This document shows, one piece after another, positions 1 to 8,294 of a stretch of 21,059 nt of DNA. The notes under the pieces were generated by a model, which was not told the DNA's origin, searched no databases, and was given only the letters and a program-made list of their open reading frames with translations. How positions within the stretch are numbered: position 1 is the first letter of the stretch; each line of letters starts with the position of its first letter. The stretch covers positions 1 through 21,059 of IMG/VR virus record IMGVR_UViG_3300046810_000253, one strand, 5' to 3'. The position numbers and the translations under genes were made by a program. The stretch comes from a virus.

Positions 1-1199
1 TGGGCAGCTTCTCCGAACTGCCACTCGGCAAACGGAAACGCGGTTCCGCTGCCTCTTCCAGCCTCAGCAGTGAACCAAGTGTTTTCCCCAGCCAATGTAT
101 ACGCCGGCTGATAGTTGAGCCCCGGTCCCTCGCCCTGCTGTTGACCACCTGGGTTCTGACGCATAGTTACGGTTGCGCGACCGTTCCAGAACTGCGTGTT
201 CGTCAGCAGGTTGTTGCTGGAAACTAGGGTGGACCTAACGCTCGTCAGCGCCGATGCGGTTGCATCGATCTGTTCCCCCTGCTGCTGTACCGTCGACTGC
301 AGAGCGGTTACCGATCCCGCGCTTGCCTTACCAGCGATTGCCGCATTCGCAGCTTGAATGGCCTCGGTGTTCGCTTCCAGACCGCTTTCGGTCTCCTCTA
401 CCCGGCCTGACAAAGCGCTCAGCGCGGAGGCTTCGGCCTTACCATCAAGGACGACTACAACGCCGTCAACTCGCTCGGACACGATGGCCAGGCTGTCTTC
501 GGCCTGTTCGATTCTGGTCTCCTGAGCTTCGATCTGAAGAGCTTGGCCGCCGACCGCCTCCGCCAAGGAGCTGTAGTCGCCGATCTTGTGCCAGAACTGC
601 GTGTCCGATGGATCGTTGCCGAGTGTTTCCACCAATGCCACATATAACCCGCCCTGCCACTTGACCACCGCGCCAGGATCGTAAGCGGTCTCTGGATCAT
701 ATTCAGTAGCTGCCAGAGCCCCCTCCAAGTCTGCAATCTGGGCCGCTTGGTTGGCGAATCCCTCCGCCATCTCCTGACTGAGCCGGTTCTGTTCCTCGAT
801 TGCGTCGATCACCTGCTGAGAGGTCGGCGGCGGGACCACCGGCACGATCGCGCCCTCCCCCGGCCGACCGCGCACGCTGGCAGTGATCTTGAACCACCAT
901 TCGTGTCCGCTGCCATCGCTGTAGAGGTAGCGCGTTTCGACGACCCGTGCGATCTCCGTCCACGGGCCATCCTGCGTCGGCCCGCGCTCGATGATGTAGA
1001 TCACCCCCTCCTGATCGACGGCGTCCCATTCGATCAGGACGCCATCGGCCACAGGGTTGGGAACCACGCCCTCCACCGGCGGCGTGTCCGGCGACACGTA
1101 GACGATGGGGAACCAAGACGACCGCCGCGCCGGCGGCGGAGTGATCACAGGCAATGCGCCCGCCCCGATCTCGATCAGGGTAATTTTCCTTGCCTGCAT
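1..1199 (-). CDS. Tail fibre / tail-tip host-specificity protein (N-terminal part, runs off the left edge)
   Basis: An open frame runs from the ATG at 1199 to the window edge without a stop, giving 399 codons. It starts 5 nt after the tape-measure stop, with an AGGTAGGA Shine-Dalgarno stretch inside the end of that gene. Residues about 40-115 look like a fibronectin-III-like domain (GVLIEWDAVDQEGVIYIIER, later EWWFKITASV). A helical stretch follows, interrupted around residues 170-215 by a compact aromatic segment (YDPGAVVKWQGGLYVAL ... FWHKIGDY) resembling chitin/carbohydrate-binding modules of the CBM5/12 type. Long coiled-coil-like repeats then run to about residue 320, as in the DUF1983 region of lambda gpJ-like proteins. 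It probably forms the tail-tip fibre that touches the host surface. The receptor-binding C-terminus lies outside the window. The structural role is fairly sure; the exact family is inferred from pattern. Confidence 0.8.
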   Translation of the reverse strand, partial: MQARKITLIEIGAGALPVITPPPARRSSWFPIVYVSPDTPPVEGVVPNPVADGVLIEWDAVDQEGVIYIIERGPTQDGPWTEIARVVETRYLYSDGSGHEWWFKITASVRGRPGEGAIVPVVPPPTSQQVIDAIEEQNRLSQEMAEGFANQAAQIADLEGALAATEYDPETAYDPGAVVKWQGGLYVALVETLGNDPSDTQFWHKIGDYSSLAEAVGGQALQIEAQETRIEQAEDSLAIVSERVDGVVVVLDGKAEASALSALSGRVEETESGLEANTEAIQAANAAIAGKASAGSVTALQSTVQQQGEQIDATASALTSVRSTLVSSNNLLTNTQFWNGRATVTMRQNPGGQQQGEGPGLNYQPAYTLAGENTWFTAEAGRGSGTAFPFAEWQFGEAA

Positions 1200-1204
1200 G
1201 GGTC

Positions 1205-4200
1205 CTACCTTTCGTTGAGCGCTGCGCGCATCGCGGTGCTGGAGCTGGTCCGGACGCCCTGCGTGGTGATCTGCAGCAGGCTCCGGAGCACCTGGTTCTG
1301 TTCGGTGAGCAATGCGTTGCTCTGCTGTACCGCAGCGGTTGTCTCGGACTGGGCCTTGTTGTCCACCACCAGATCGAACACAGCCCGGCTGAAGTTGTCG
1401 GGCAGCGCCTCGATTGTGTCCGCCAGCTGGCCCATGCTGGTGCCATCTTCCAGATCCAGGTTACCCACCTTCATCCCGTCGATCAGGCCGGTGACTTGGC
1501 CGTACAGGGCGTTGTAGTCCTTGCCGCTTGAGTAGAGGTTCCGACCGAAGCCCAAGGCCGCCTGCGCGGCCGCCTGTGCCGCGCTTGAGTCGCCGCCGGA
1601 CACGGCGCGCTCAAGTTCGCGCATCGTCTCCTGCAGCTTCTCCTGATCCGTCAGAGGCGACAGGTCGCTCACCGACAGGCCGTAGGTCATCGCCTTCTTC
1701 TCGGCGTCGATCTGGGCCTGCAACTTGCCCATGTTGGTAGCGCGCAGAGCCTCGATCTTGGCTAGGTCTTCAGCGCGCGCCCCAGACAGGCCCAGCGCCT
1801 TGGCGTAGTCGTTGGCCGCCTTCACCTGCTGCCGGTAGGTCCGCTCGATGTTCAGGGCCTGCGACTGGTAGCCCGTCAGGTCGCTGGTCAGCAGCTGCGT
1901 GGAGACGTCCGCCATCAGCGTGGCGTAGTTCCCCAGGAGCCCGGTCACCTTCTCGATCTGGGTGGCCAGGTCCGTGCCGGCAACGCTGGCCAGGTCCTGG
2001 AAGTAGTCCACCGCCTTGTTGACCTTGTCGATCTCCATACCGTTCAACGCGCGCCCCAGCTCGTCGGCATTGCCCACCGCCAGCGCGATCGACGCGCTCA
2101 GGGCGCCGAACACATCCGAGGCCTCGAAGTACTCATCGAGCTGGCCGCCGAAGCCCGCCGCCTTTACCGCCTCGGTGAACAGGCGGTCGGTCATATCGGC
2201 CAGATAGGCCGCCAGCTGCTCCTTGGCTTCCGCCGAGTCCGCCGACAGCGTGAGCTTGCCCAGGGTGACTTTGACCCCGGCCAGCTGCTGCGACAGATCC
2301 ACGCCCAGCTGCTTGGCTAAGTCAGTGCTGGCACCGCGCACCTGGCGCGCCGCCATATCGAAGGTGCGGTCGATGTTCGGATCCAGCCCGGTGTACTGGG
2401 TCCACTTCTTGTCGCTGCGGAACATGCCGCCCTTGGCCTTGATGTCCGCGTAGCTCTCGCCCTCGAAGCCGCCGAAGCCGTAGCTACCGGTGATGCCCTG
2501 GCCAGTGATCTGTGGGGCCTTGCGACCGAAAAGCTTGGCGTGGATGCTCGACCCCGAGAGGATCGACGAGGTCTTGTCGTTGAAGCCCAAGCCACGGAAG
2601 CTCTTATCTGCCAGGCCGACCGCGCCGGCGGTCGCGATCTTGCCTGCCCAGCTCTCACCGTTGGCGATGTTCCAGCCCTCGTCGAACAGCTCGGCGTTCT
2701 TCATCATGCCGGCGATGATCCAGCCGATGATCGGCACCGCGGCGGCCGCAGACGAGCCCGCCGCACCCGCGCCGGCGGCGGCAGACGAGCCACCGGCCGC
2801 TGCTGCACCGCCGCCAGTCAGGGCGGCGACGTTGTTCCCGAAGCCCATCAGCGTGCCGGCGCTCGCGCCGCTGCTGGCGGCGCCGGCGCCTGCGCTAAAC
2901 AGCCCCTGCCCCTTGGAGAGCAGACCCGCGATGTTCCCAAGGTTCTGGCCACCGCCGGCGGTGCCATTTCCGCCGAACAGGCCCATCAGACTGTCCATGC
3001 TGAAGCCGCCGCCCTGGCTGCCCCAGTTGCTGATCCCCTCCATGACCTTCGTCTGGATCGGAATCACCAGCTTTTGCTGCAGTAGCTCACGGGCGAGATC
3101 CCGGAGGCCCTGCTTGGCCGTATCGGCGAGGCCATCCCATAGGCTGTCGAAGTCGCGAAGACCGCTCGCAGCGAAGTCGGCGAAGGCGTCTGCGGCTCCA
3201 TCGACGCCCTGCATAACGACACCGGCCCATGCCTCCATGTTCGCTGCCGCCTCTTCGACCTGCAATGACAGCTCGGCCGAGACGTCGGCGGCCGACAGCA
3301 TGGCCCTCTCGTATGCCTCATAGCTGGTCGCGCCCTTGGCCAAGGCCAGCGCCTCCTTGCTGCCAGCCGCCTCCACGGCCTTCTGCAGCTCCTGGCGCAT
3401 GTCACGCTCGTTCATGAGCTGCCGGCGGTAGAGCTCTCGGGCGCGACCGATCTTGCCGAGCATCGCCAACTCGCCGTCCATCGTGGCTATCAACGCCTCG
3501 GGGCCACCCATGGCTGCCTCCACCTCCGCCGCGACCTTGGCGTACTCCGCCGCGCTCTGGCCCATGAGTACGTTGGCGTCCGCCTGAGCGATGTTGCCCT
3601 GCGCCAGCAACACGTTGTAGTCGGCCATGTTGCCGAGGTGCTTGGCCATGGCCTCTGCAAGTGGTCCATTCATCGCCCCAGCCGCTTCCTGGGCCTGCTG
3701 GTGGTATCGCGCAATCGATTCCGCTTGGCGCTTCTGTTCTTCAGCGAGACGCTTCGAATCGGCGGCCGCCTTGTCCCTTTCAGCCTTCCCGATATTGCCA
3801 GTTGGCTGGTAAGGCAACTTCCCGGTCTTCAACGCGGAATCGGGTAGATCCTGGCCCGCGTCGATCAGCACGGCCTTCGGTTTGTAACGCTGGGTTAGCT
3901 CTCGCTGGATCCGGATGCGCTCGTCCTGAAGGCGCTTCGCCTCTTGGTCCCTCTCCGCCGAAGGTGCCTCGACTTGGAGAAGCAACTTGCGCCGCGAATT
4001 CAGTTCGCCCAGCTGCTCATTCAACGCATCCTCCGACGCGGCGCCGAGCGCACCCGCTGCGGCACCCTCGAGTTTCTGCAGCTCTGCAAACCTGCTGATC
4101 AGGTTGATGATTTGCACAGCGCCGTTGGCCATTTCGCTGGTCAGCTCGGCAGTCCACTTGGTAACGCTGGAAAAGGCGTTCCGGGTCTGCTCGGAGGCCA

Positions 4201-4963
4201 TAAGCTCCGTCAGACCCTGCAGCTCTGGCAGCAGCTCCTCGGCAACGCTGTTCTTCAGGCCCTGCATCGCCAAGTCGGCCTCGACCGACACCTCCCGAAG
4301 ACGCTGCGTCGCCTTGGTGGTTTTCCCATTGATGATGGCGCCAGCGGCGTCAGCCGCTTCGCCCCACTGCTTGAAGCCCGCGCTGTTATTGCGTAGCAGC
4401 GGGATCAGGGAAGACGCATCGCTGGCGATGGCCTCCATGTAGAAGGTCATCTCAGACTGGGATAGGTTGGCCTTCTCCAGACTGCTGAAGTAAAGCCCGA
4501 GAGCGTCCGGACCAGAAAGCTTGCGCATCTGCTCCGCGGTGACGCCGGTCCGCTTGGCAATGTTTTCGAAGAAGTCGGCCATGGCGCCACCACCCGTCTG
4601 GATGTAGTCGCCAACCTTGTCCTGAACGTCCTTGAAGATATCCGCCAGCTTCTCGTAGCCAACGCCGACGACCTGCGCACCAGCCGCCATCCGCTGGAAC
4701 TGCTGCGAGCTGGTGCCCGATAGGGATCCAAGCCGCTCGTATTGGACGCTCAGCTCTCCAACCTGGCGACTCCACTGGACCACCGCCGCGCCGCCAGCTG
4801 CAAGCCCGGCGGAAATGGCCACACCGATAGCAGTACCAGCCTTCTTCGCCGTCGCTTGCATTCGATCCATGGACTGATCGAACTGCCGTGCCGCCTTCCC
4901 AGCATCCTTAACGAAGGAGCCCGTCTTCATCAGCAGGTCGACGGTGAGGGTATACAGGGACAT
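1205..4963 (-). CDS. Tail length tape measure protein
   Basis: This 1252-residue protein sets tail length and is later ejected with the DNA. The start chosen is the ATG at 4963 (MSLYTLTVDLLMK), with GGAG 6 nt upstream; the longer frame to 5224 is Arg/His-rich and not protein-like. The N-terminus has the usual pattern of a short beta start, then an amphipathic helix (AARQFDQSMDRM), then a hydrophobic Ala/Gly segment near residues 60-85. Long helical and coiled-coil regions follow. A Gly/Ala/Ser-rich low-complexity zone lies at about residues 640-750, with a hydrophobic stretch (PIIGWIIAGMM) after it. At roughly 0.15 nm per residue, the rule for other siphophages, this predicts a tail near 190 nm. 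It is the longest gene in the window and sits between a terminator upstream and the fibre gene downstream. Confidence 0.92.
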   Translation of the reverse strand: MSLYTLTVDLLMKTGSFVKDAGKAARQFDQSMDRMQATAKKAGTAIGVAISAGLAAGGAAVVQWSRQVGELSVQYERLGSLSGTSSQQFQRMAAGAQVVGVGYEKLADIFKDVQDKVGDYIQTGGGAMADFFENIAKRTGVTAEQMRKLSGPDALGLYFSSLEKANLSQSEMTFYMEAIASDASSLIPLLRNNSAGFKQWGEAADAAGAIINGKTTKATQRLREVSVEADLAMQGLKNSVAEELLPELQGLTELMASEQTRNAFSSVTKWTAELTSEMANGAVQIINLISRFAELQKLEGAAAGALGAASEDALNEQLGELNSRRKLLLQVEAPSAERDQEAKRLQDERIRIQRELTQRYKPKAVLIDAGQDLPDSALKTGKLPYQPTGNIGKAERDKAAADSKRLAEEQKRQAESIARYHQQAQEAAGAMNGPLAEAMAKHLGNMADYNVLLAQGNIAQADANVLMGQSAAEYAKVAAEVEAAMGGPEALIATMDGELAMLGKIGRARELYRRQLMNERDMRQELQKAVEAAGSKEALALAKGATSYEAYERAMLSAADVSAELSLQVEEAAANMEAWAGVVMQGVDGAADAFADFAASGLRDFDSLWDGLADTAKQGLRDLARELLQQKLVIPIQTKVMEGISNWGSQGGGFSMDSLMGLFGGNGTAGGGQNLGNIAGLLSKGQGLFSAGAGAASSGASAGTLMGFGNNVAALTGGGAAAAGGSSAAAGAGAAGSSAAAAVPIIGWIIAGMMKNAELFDEGWNIANGESWAGKIATAGAVGLADKSFRGLGFNDKTSSILSGSSIHAKLFGRKAPQITGQGITGSYGFGGFEGESYADIKAKGGMFRSDKKWTQYTGLDPNIDRTFDMAARQVRGASTDLAKQLGVDLSQQLAGVKVTLGKLTLSADSAEAKEQLAAYLADMTDRLFTEAVKAAGFGGQLDEYFEASDVFGALSASIALAVGNADELGRALNGMEIDKVNKAVDYFQDLASVAGTDLATQIEKVTGLLGNYATLMADVSTQLLTSDLTGYQSQALNIERTYRQQVKAANDYAKALGLSGARAEDLAKIEALRATNMGKLQAQIDAEKKAMTYGLSVSDLSPLTDQEKLQETMRELERAVSGGDSSAAQAAAQAALGFGRNLYSSGKDYNALYGQVTGLIDGMKVGNLDLEDGTSMGQLADTIEALPDNFSRAVFDLVVDNKAQSETTAAVQQSNALLTEQNQVLRSLLQITTQGVRTSSSTAMRAALNER

Positions 4964-4982
4964 ACGGTCTCCAGAAACAAAA

Positions 4983-5005
4983 AAGCCCCGCACGTGGCGG
5001 GGCTT
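4983..5005 (-). terminator. Intrinsic terminator just upstream of the tape-measure gene
   Basis: Read on the minus strand, a 9-bp perfect stem (AAGCCCCGC with GCGGGGCTT) closes a 5-nt loop and is followed directly by a run of T residues. It lies 20 nt after the stop of the 57-aa gene and its T run ends about 14 nt before the tape-measure start, so the tape-measure ribosome-binding site is immediately downstream. Late transcription must pass it for the tape measure and fibre to be made, which suggests antitermination or partial read-through. Confidence 0.85.
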
Positions 5006-5025
5006 GTGAGTGAACAGCGGGCGGG

Positions 5026-5199
5026 CTATTCCCGCGTGCCGAGCAGCTGAGCGTGGTGCCTTTCGGCCTGGACAACGCGCGCCAGCGCGATGAGGAAGAT
5101 GGCGAATGCAATCACACCCACGCCCATCGTGGCCTGCGTCAGCATCAGTCCTCCGGCGATGACAACCAAAATTGCGAGCACTACCAATACGATATACAT
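5026..5199 (-). CDS. 57-aa two-helix membrane peptide, unidentified
   Basis: This short frame begins at the ATG at 5199 with a good ribosome-binding site (GGGGA, 5 nt away) and ends with TAG at 5026. Residues 2-20 (YIVLVVLAILVVIAGGLML) and about 25-42 (MGVGVIAFAIFLIALARV) form two hydrophobic helices joined by a very short turn. The tail is polar and charged (QAERHHAQLLGTRE). It fills almost all of the interval between the tail-tip gene ending at 5252 and the terminator at 4983-5005. I do not recognise the family. Two closely spaced helices on a peptide this small could be holin-like, a superinfection-exclusion peptide, or an inner-membrane partner of the tape measure. None of these is shown by the sequence. 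Confidence 0.7.
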   Translation of the reverse strand: MYIVLVVLAILVVIAGGLMLTQATMGVGVIAFAIFLIALARVVQAERHHAQLLGTRE

Positions 5200-5251
5200 G
5201 TGTTCCCCGGCGGTGATGGTTCACCCATCATGCCACCGTCGCCGGCCTCGG

Positions 5252-6013
5252 TCAGGACGGGATCTCCTCGAACTCCATGTAGCCCGCGAAGTACTGCCGG
5301 CTGACGTTCTCCGCCGAAGGCAGCTGGGTGGCGTACCCGTACATCGCTGCGCGCGCCGCCAGCGCAGGGTCGAAGTCCTTACTGACCATGTCGCGATACT
5401 GCGGCACCACACAAGCACGCTGGCGGCCCGCCATGGCCTGGGCGACCGTCTCCCAGTCCGTGCCGGCCAATCCGCCCTTGCGCACCACCTCGGTAGCCCG
5501 GGCGCTCAGGGTGGCCGTGAGGCGCCTGTAGGTGGCGCCTGAAACGGTGTTCACCTGCCCGCCTTTGGTTCGGGTGTGCGAGCTGGTGTCGACGGGAGCC
5601 ACAGCCCACCCGTCGCTGATCCCCACGTCGACCGCGCGGAAGATGGCCACCTCCCCCACCTCGACATTGGCCACCACTGTGTCGATCTGGATCGCGATGC
5701 TCGACACCTGGTTTCCGGGGGCCGGAAACAGCCATGCGCACACCGAGCCGTCCGGCAGCCGGATCGTGGTCGCGGCGGCGCCGGCGGCGCTGACCTGGAC
5801 GCCTGGTGGCACGTTCAGCCCGAGCACGCCCACGATGCCAGGCACGATGGCGTCAGCCAGGGTGACGTTGATGGACAGTGCACCCGTGCGATTGATTCGG
5901 CTTCGCCGGCCCGGCTTTCCGTCAAACAGCGCTGCCCCGGCGTCGTCTGTGAGCCACGTTCCGCCCACCAACGCCACCGACTGTACCGCCGGCATCCCGT
6001 ATCCGATCAGCAC
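5252..6013 (-). CDS. Tail-tip / baseplate-associated structural protein, hypothetical
   Basis: This 253-residue protein starts at a GTG (6013) only 4 nt after the stop of the upstream hub-like gene, with a G-rich stretch (GGGGGTG) as the ribosome-binding site. No ATG lies nearby in frame. It begins with LIGYGMPAVQSVALVGGTW and is rich in beta-forming Val, Thr and Gly. A segment near residues 130-165 (DTSSHTRTKGG, then a YRRLTATLS strand) is a kind of pattern common in tail-tip proteins of siphophages. There is no signal peptide or membrane segment. Its position in an adjacent pair with the 655-residue protein suggests a distal-tail or hub partner. The specific role is inferred from context only. 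Confidence 0.72.
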   Translation of the reverse strand: MLIGYGMPAVQSVALVGGTWLTDDAGAALFDGKPGRRSRINRTGALSINVTLADAIVPGIVGVLGLNVPPGVQVSAAGAAATTIRLPDGSVCAWLFPAPGNQVSSIAIQIDTVVANVEVGEVAIFRAVDVGISDGWAVAPVDTSSHTRTKGGQVNTVSGATYRRLTATLSARATEVVRKGGLAGTDWETVAQAMAGRQRACVVPQYRDMVSKDFDPALAARAAMYGYATQLPSAENVSRQYFAGYMEFEEIPS

Positions 6014-6017
6014 TACA

Positions 6018-7985
6018 TCACCCCCACACCATCAGCACCACATCCCCTGTGGCAGGGTTACGCTCTGCGCGCCGGACCAGCACCAGCTTCCCCGCCTCCA
6101 GCCCGTACCGGCCATAGGTGATGCGGCCAATCTGGCCAGGCTGTGGCGCAAGCTCCTGGTCGCCGCGCACGCTGACCCGGTAGAAGAACCGCTGCTCGCG
6201 GTAGATGGCCACCACCCGGTCGATCTCCGTCTGTGCATCCGCCGCTCGCCAGAAGAGGGACACCACCGGGTCGGCAGCGTCTGCTCGCCGGTAGTGCGGG
6301 TGCAACGCGCCCGCGCTGTACACCTGTGCCCGAAACAGCCCCGTCAGCTCGTCGCGGCGCCACTGGGGCACATCAACAACATCGGTCACCAGGTCGGAGG
6401 TGGCCAGTGCCTGCGCGTTTGGCCGGTAAGCCATGCGCCGTGTGAGGTTCGGGGCATCGTCTGGCACGCAGAGCAGGTCCTCGGCCAGGTCAGATTCGCC
6501 GAGGTCGAATGCCGGTGCGCCGCCGAAGGTCTCCGGTGCTACGACGCGCGTGAATCTCAGGGTGCCGTTGGGATCCTGGTAGCAGGCTGCGCTATAGCTG
6601 GGCAGGATCGCGTTCATCGCATCCCGGCCGGTGATTGCATTGCCGGCGTAGTACCCGATTCCGGCGTACCCGCTGGCGGCGTCAATGGCTGCGCAGTCGG
6701 CCGCCATCCACGCGGATTTGCCCAGCCGCCCCATGATGTCCGCCATCGCCTGCTGCAGTGTTGCCGGCTGCTGGTCCGGGCCAGCACTGGATAGGTCGGC
6801 CACCACTGGTGTCACCGGCGGCGACTTCATGATCAGCTGCTGGCCATCAGGCGACACGCTGAAGGTGCCCGGCTCCATGAGGTCGCCCCGATCCATGACC
6901 GCTGCGGCGTAGACCAGACCGTCCGCCACGAACATGGCCGTGGCATCCGAATTTGCCCCCATCGCCGGCACGCTGGCCACCGCGCCGATCACCACCGGCT
7001 GCGGCTTCCACGCCAGAGCAGGGATATTGGGGAGGAACACCCCGCGGTTGATTGTGCCATCAAGGTCGTCATGTGCGTCCTTAAAGTGCAGCGTCTTGCT
7101 GCCGTCGTCGTTGATCTCGACACGATCAACGGAGAAGCGGAAGATCGGCACGGTGTCATTAAGCATGCCGGCCTCAGCGCCCATGCGGATTTGCACAGGC
7201 AGGCCGGACACGCCGCGCCGGGCAAAATCATCCAGCAACCCATCCGCGTCCAGCACCATGCATTCTGCGGCACTGGTCTGGCTCACCGGGTCGCCGCCCC
7301 AGGGCCAGAAGTTGATCTCGCTGACCAGATTGACCCCTTCCGCGAGCAGTCCTTCGAAGCGGGCGTTGCTTGGGGTGTCCCCCGGTGCAGTAAGCCAGTC
7401 CACGTCGGAGAGACGGACGACCTGCGCCGTCGGCTCCGCAACGCTCCAGCCTGCGGCAGCTGCCGGGCTACGTGCGCCCCACTGGCCAGCGTTGACAGCC
7501 ATGTTGAGCCCTCCCGCCTCAGATGCGGCAATCGCTGCGGCAAAATGAAACGGCCCGCCCATGACGAAGTCGCGTTCGTGGACCAGTTCGCCGTTGTGGT
7601 AGAGCTTCAGGCGGTTCGGGTTGCCGATCTCCACCAACAGCCCGGCCGTGTCGCCTCGGCCAACGAATGGGAGGCCTACCACCGCAGCGCTACCGCTGAT
7701 GATCAGCCTACCGCCGGCGAGGTTCCAGCCCAGACCACCCGCAGTGGCCCCGGGGTAGGCATCCAGCGGCGCAGCGCCGTCCACGATGCCGACCACTGCG
7801 GCCATCTCATCCTCACCCCACACCGCGAACTCGACCCCCACAGTGCCCTCCGCCTGTGCGATGTCCGATCGCGCCATGCGATTGAGGTCTGCTGCGGCCG
7901 TGGTGGCCAAGGTGAGCCCGCCATCGCGAGCTGCCAGCAATGGGCCAATGGGAAGCGCTGCGAAGCGCCCGAAGGTGTCAGCCAT
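6018..7985 (-). CDS. Tail-tip / baseplate hub-like protein with N-terminal SPRY-like domain
   Basis: This is a 655-residue protein starting at the ATG at 7985, 3 nt after the chaperone-T stop. Residues about 48-157 resemble a SPRY/concanavalin-like sandwich: a Gly/Trp strand (GGLGWNLAGG), then FVGRGDTAGLLVEI, then RLKLYHNGELV, then GGPFHFAAAI. Residues about 205-330 follow a pattern known from siphophage hub proteins: an early EGLLAEGVNLVSEINFWPWG segment, a DADGLLDD turn, then LHFKDAHDDLDGTINRGVF and a PQPVVIGAV segment. The C-terminus (about 590-655) has the ELAPQPGQIGRITYGRYGLE and final VVLMVWG pattern typical of hub proteins that bind near the tail tip. It probably forms the tail tip, with the SPRY-like domain perhaps binding a surface ligand. 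The structural role is likely; the domain names are my reading, not a search result. Confidence 0.72.
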   Translation of the reverse strand: MADTFGRFAALPIGPLLAARDGGLTLATTAAADLNRMARSDIAQAEGTVGVEFAVWGEDEMAAVVGIVDGAAPLDAYPGATAGGLGWNLAGGRLIISGSAAVVGLPFVGRGDTAGLLVEIGNPNRLKLYHNGELVHERDFVMGGPFHFAAAIAASEAGGLNMAVNAGQWGARSPAAAAGWSVAEPTAQVVRLSDVDWLTAPGDTPSNARFEGLLAEGVNLVSEINFWPWGGDPVSQTSAAECMVLDADGLLDDFARRGVSGLPVQIRMGAEAGMLNDTVPIFRFSVDRVEINDDGSKTLHFKDAHDDLDGTINRGVFLPNIPALAWKPQPVVIGAVASVPAMGANSDATAMFVADGLVYAAAVMDRGDLMEPGTFSVSPDGQQLIMKSPPVTPVVADLSSAGPDQQPATLQQAMADIMGRLGKSAWMAADCAAIDAASGYAGIGYYAGNAITGRDAMNAILPSYSAACYQDPNGTLRFTRVVAPETFGGAPAFDLGESDLAEDLLCVPDDAPNLTRRMAYRPNAQALATSDLVTDVVDVPQWRRDELTGLFRAQVYSAGALHPHYRRADAADPVVSLFWRAADAQTEIDRVVAIYREQRFFYRVSVRGDQELAPQPGQIGRITYGRYGLEAGKLVLVRRAERNPATGDVVLMVWG

Positions 7986-7988
7986 GGG

Positions 7989-8288
7989 TCATCCGAGAGA
8001 GTCGAACCAGTCCTGCGCCTCGTCCTCGTCGGACCTTGGCACAAGGGCGTCCAGGTAGTGCTGCATGCCGCGCTTGGAGCCTCCCTGGCTGTGCGCAGCG
8101 GTGATGTACGCAATGAACGCGGCAGGCTTCTGGTGCAGGCTTACGGGATCGATCGGGTTCCGCTTATGGAACTCCCACCAGCGGAGAAACTCCCTGCGCG
8201 ACATCGTGGAGCGCAGCTCTGAAACCGTGCGTTGCAGATGGCCGGCGAGGACATGCCAAAACCAGTCCTCGCCGTGCTGCCTTAGTCG
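7989..8288 (-). CDS. Tail assembly chaperone, T-like C-terminal extension made by -1 frameshift
   Basis: This frame continues the chaperone gene after a predicted -1 shift at GGGAAAC (8288-8294). From the CGA codon at 8288 it reads RLRQHGEDWFWHVLAGHLQR, then a segment ending SRREFLRWWEF, and on to the stop at 7989, adding 99 residues. The SRREFLRWWEFHKRNPIDP pattern matches the T part of lambda-type G/GT chaperones. An ATG at 8204 could start a 71-residue version, but it has no convincing ribosome-binding site. The 28 residues before it are protein-like and open back to the slip site, so frameshift fusion is the better explanation. The shifted product would be about 221 residues. In lambda, G and GT bind the tape measure and recruit the major tail protein. 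Confidence 0.82.
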   Translation of the reverse strand, partial: RLRQHGEDWFWHVLAGHLQRTVSELRSTMSRREFLRWWEFHKRNPIDPVSLHQKPAAFIAYITAAHSQGGSKRGMQHYLDALVPRSDEDEAQDWFDSLG

Positions 8289-8294
8289 TTTCCC
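8243..8294 (-). promoter_or_regulatory. Programmed -1 ribosomal frameshift signal (slippery heptamer plus stem-loop)
   Basis: The heptamer GGGAAAC (minus strand, 8294 to 8288) is in the exact X_XXY_YYZ phase of the chaperone frame (G GGA AAC). It sits one codon before that frame's TAA stop. Thirteen nt downstream, CGGCGAGGAC (8274-8265) pairs perfectly with GTCCTCGCCG (8252-8243) around a 12-nt loop, a 10-bp stem. A TGGC in the loop could pair with a GCCA immediately after the stem, as a weak 4-bp pseudoknot. The heptamer differs from lambda's GGGAAAG at one base. The 13-nt spacer is longer than usual. Confidence 0.82.

Noticed and set aside
703-1446. Minus-strand 247-codon frame at the left
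   Set aside because: It overlaps the tape-measure end and the fibre gene in another frame; the fibre frame (1-1199) is protein-like, with a proper start and FN3-like domain, while this one is Arg/Gly-rich noise.
4964-5224. N-terminal extension of the tape-measure frame to 5224
   Set aside because: The added 87 codons are Arg/His-rich, overlap the 57-aa gene and run through the terminator; the ATG at 4963 has a good ribosome-binding site and a typical tape-measure start.
7989-8204. The T-like chaperone as an independent 71-aa gene
   Set aside because: The ATG at 8204 lacks a clear ribosome-binding site, and the protein-like frame extends 28 codons further upstream to a slippery heptamer, so a frameshift fusion explains it better.
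5532-8222. Plus-strand open frames of about 420 and 383 codons opposite the tail-tip genes
   Set aside because: Both mirror the reading frame of the 655-aa and 253-aa proteins, have low-quality His/Arg/Pro-rich translations and no ribosome-binding site of note.
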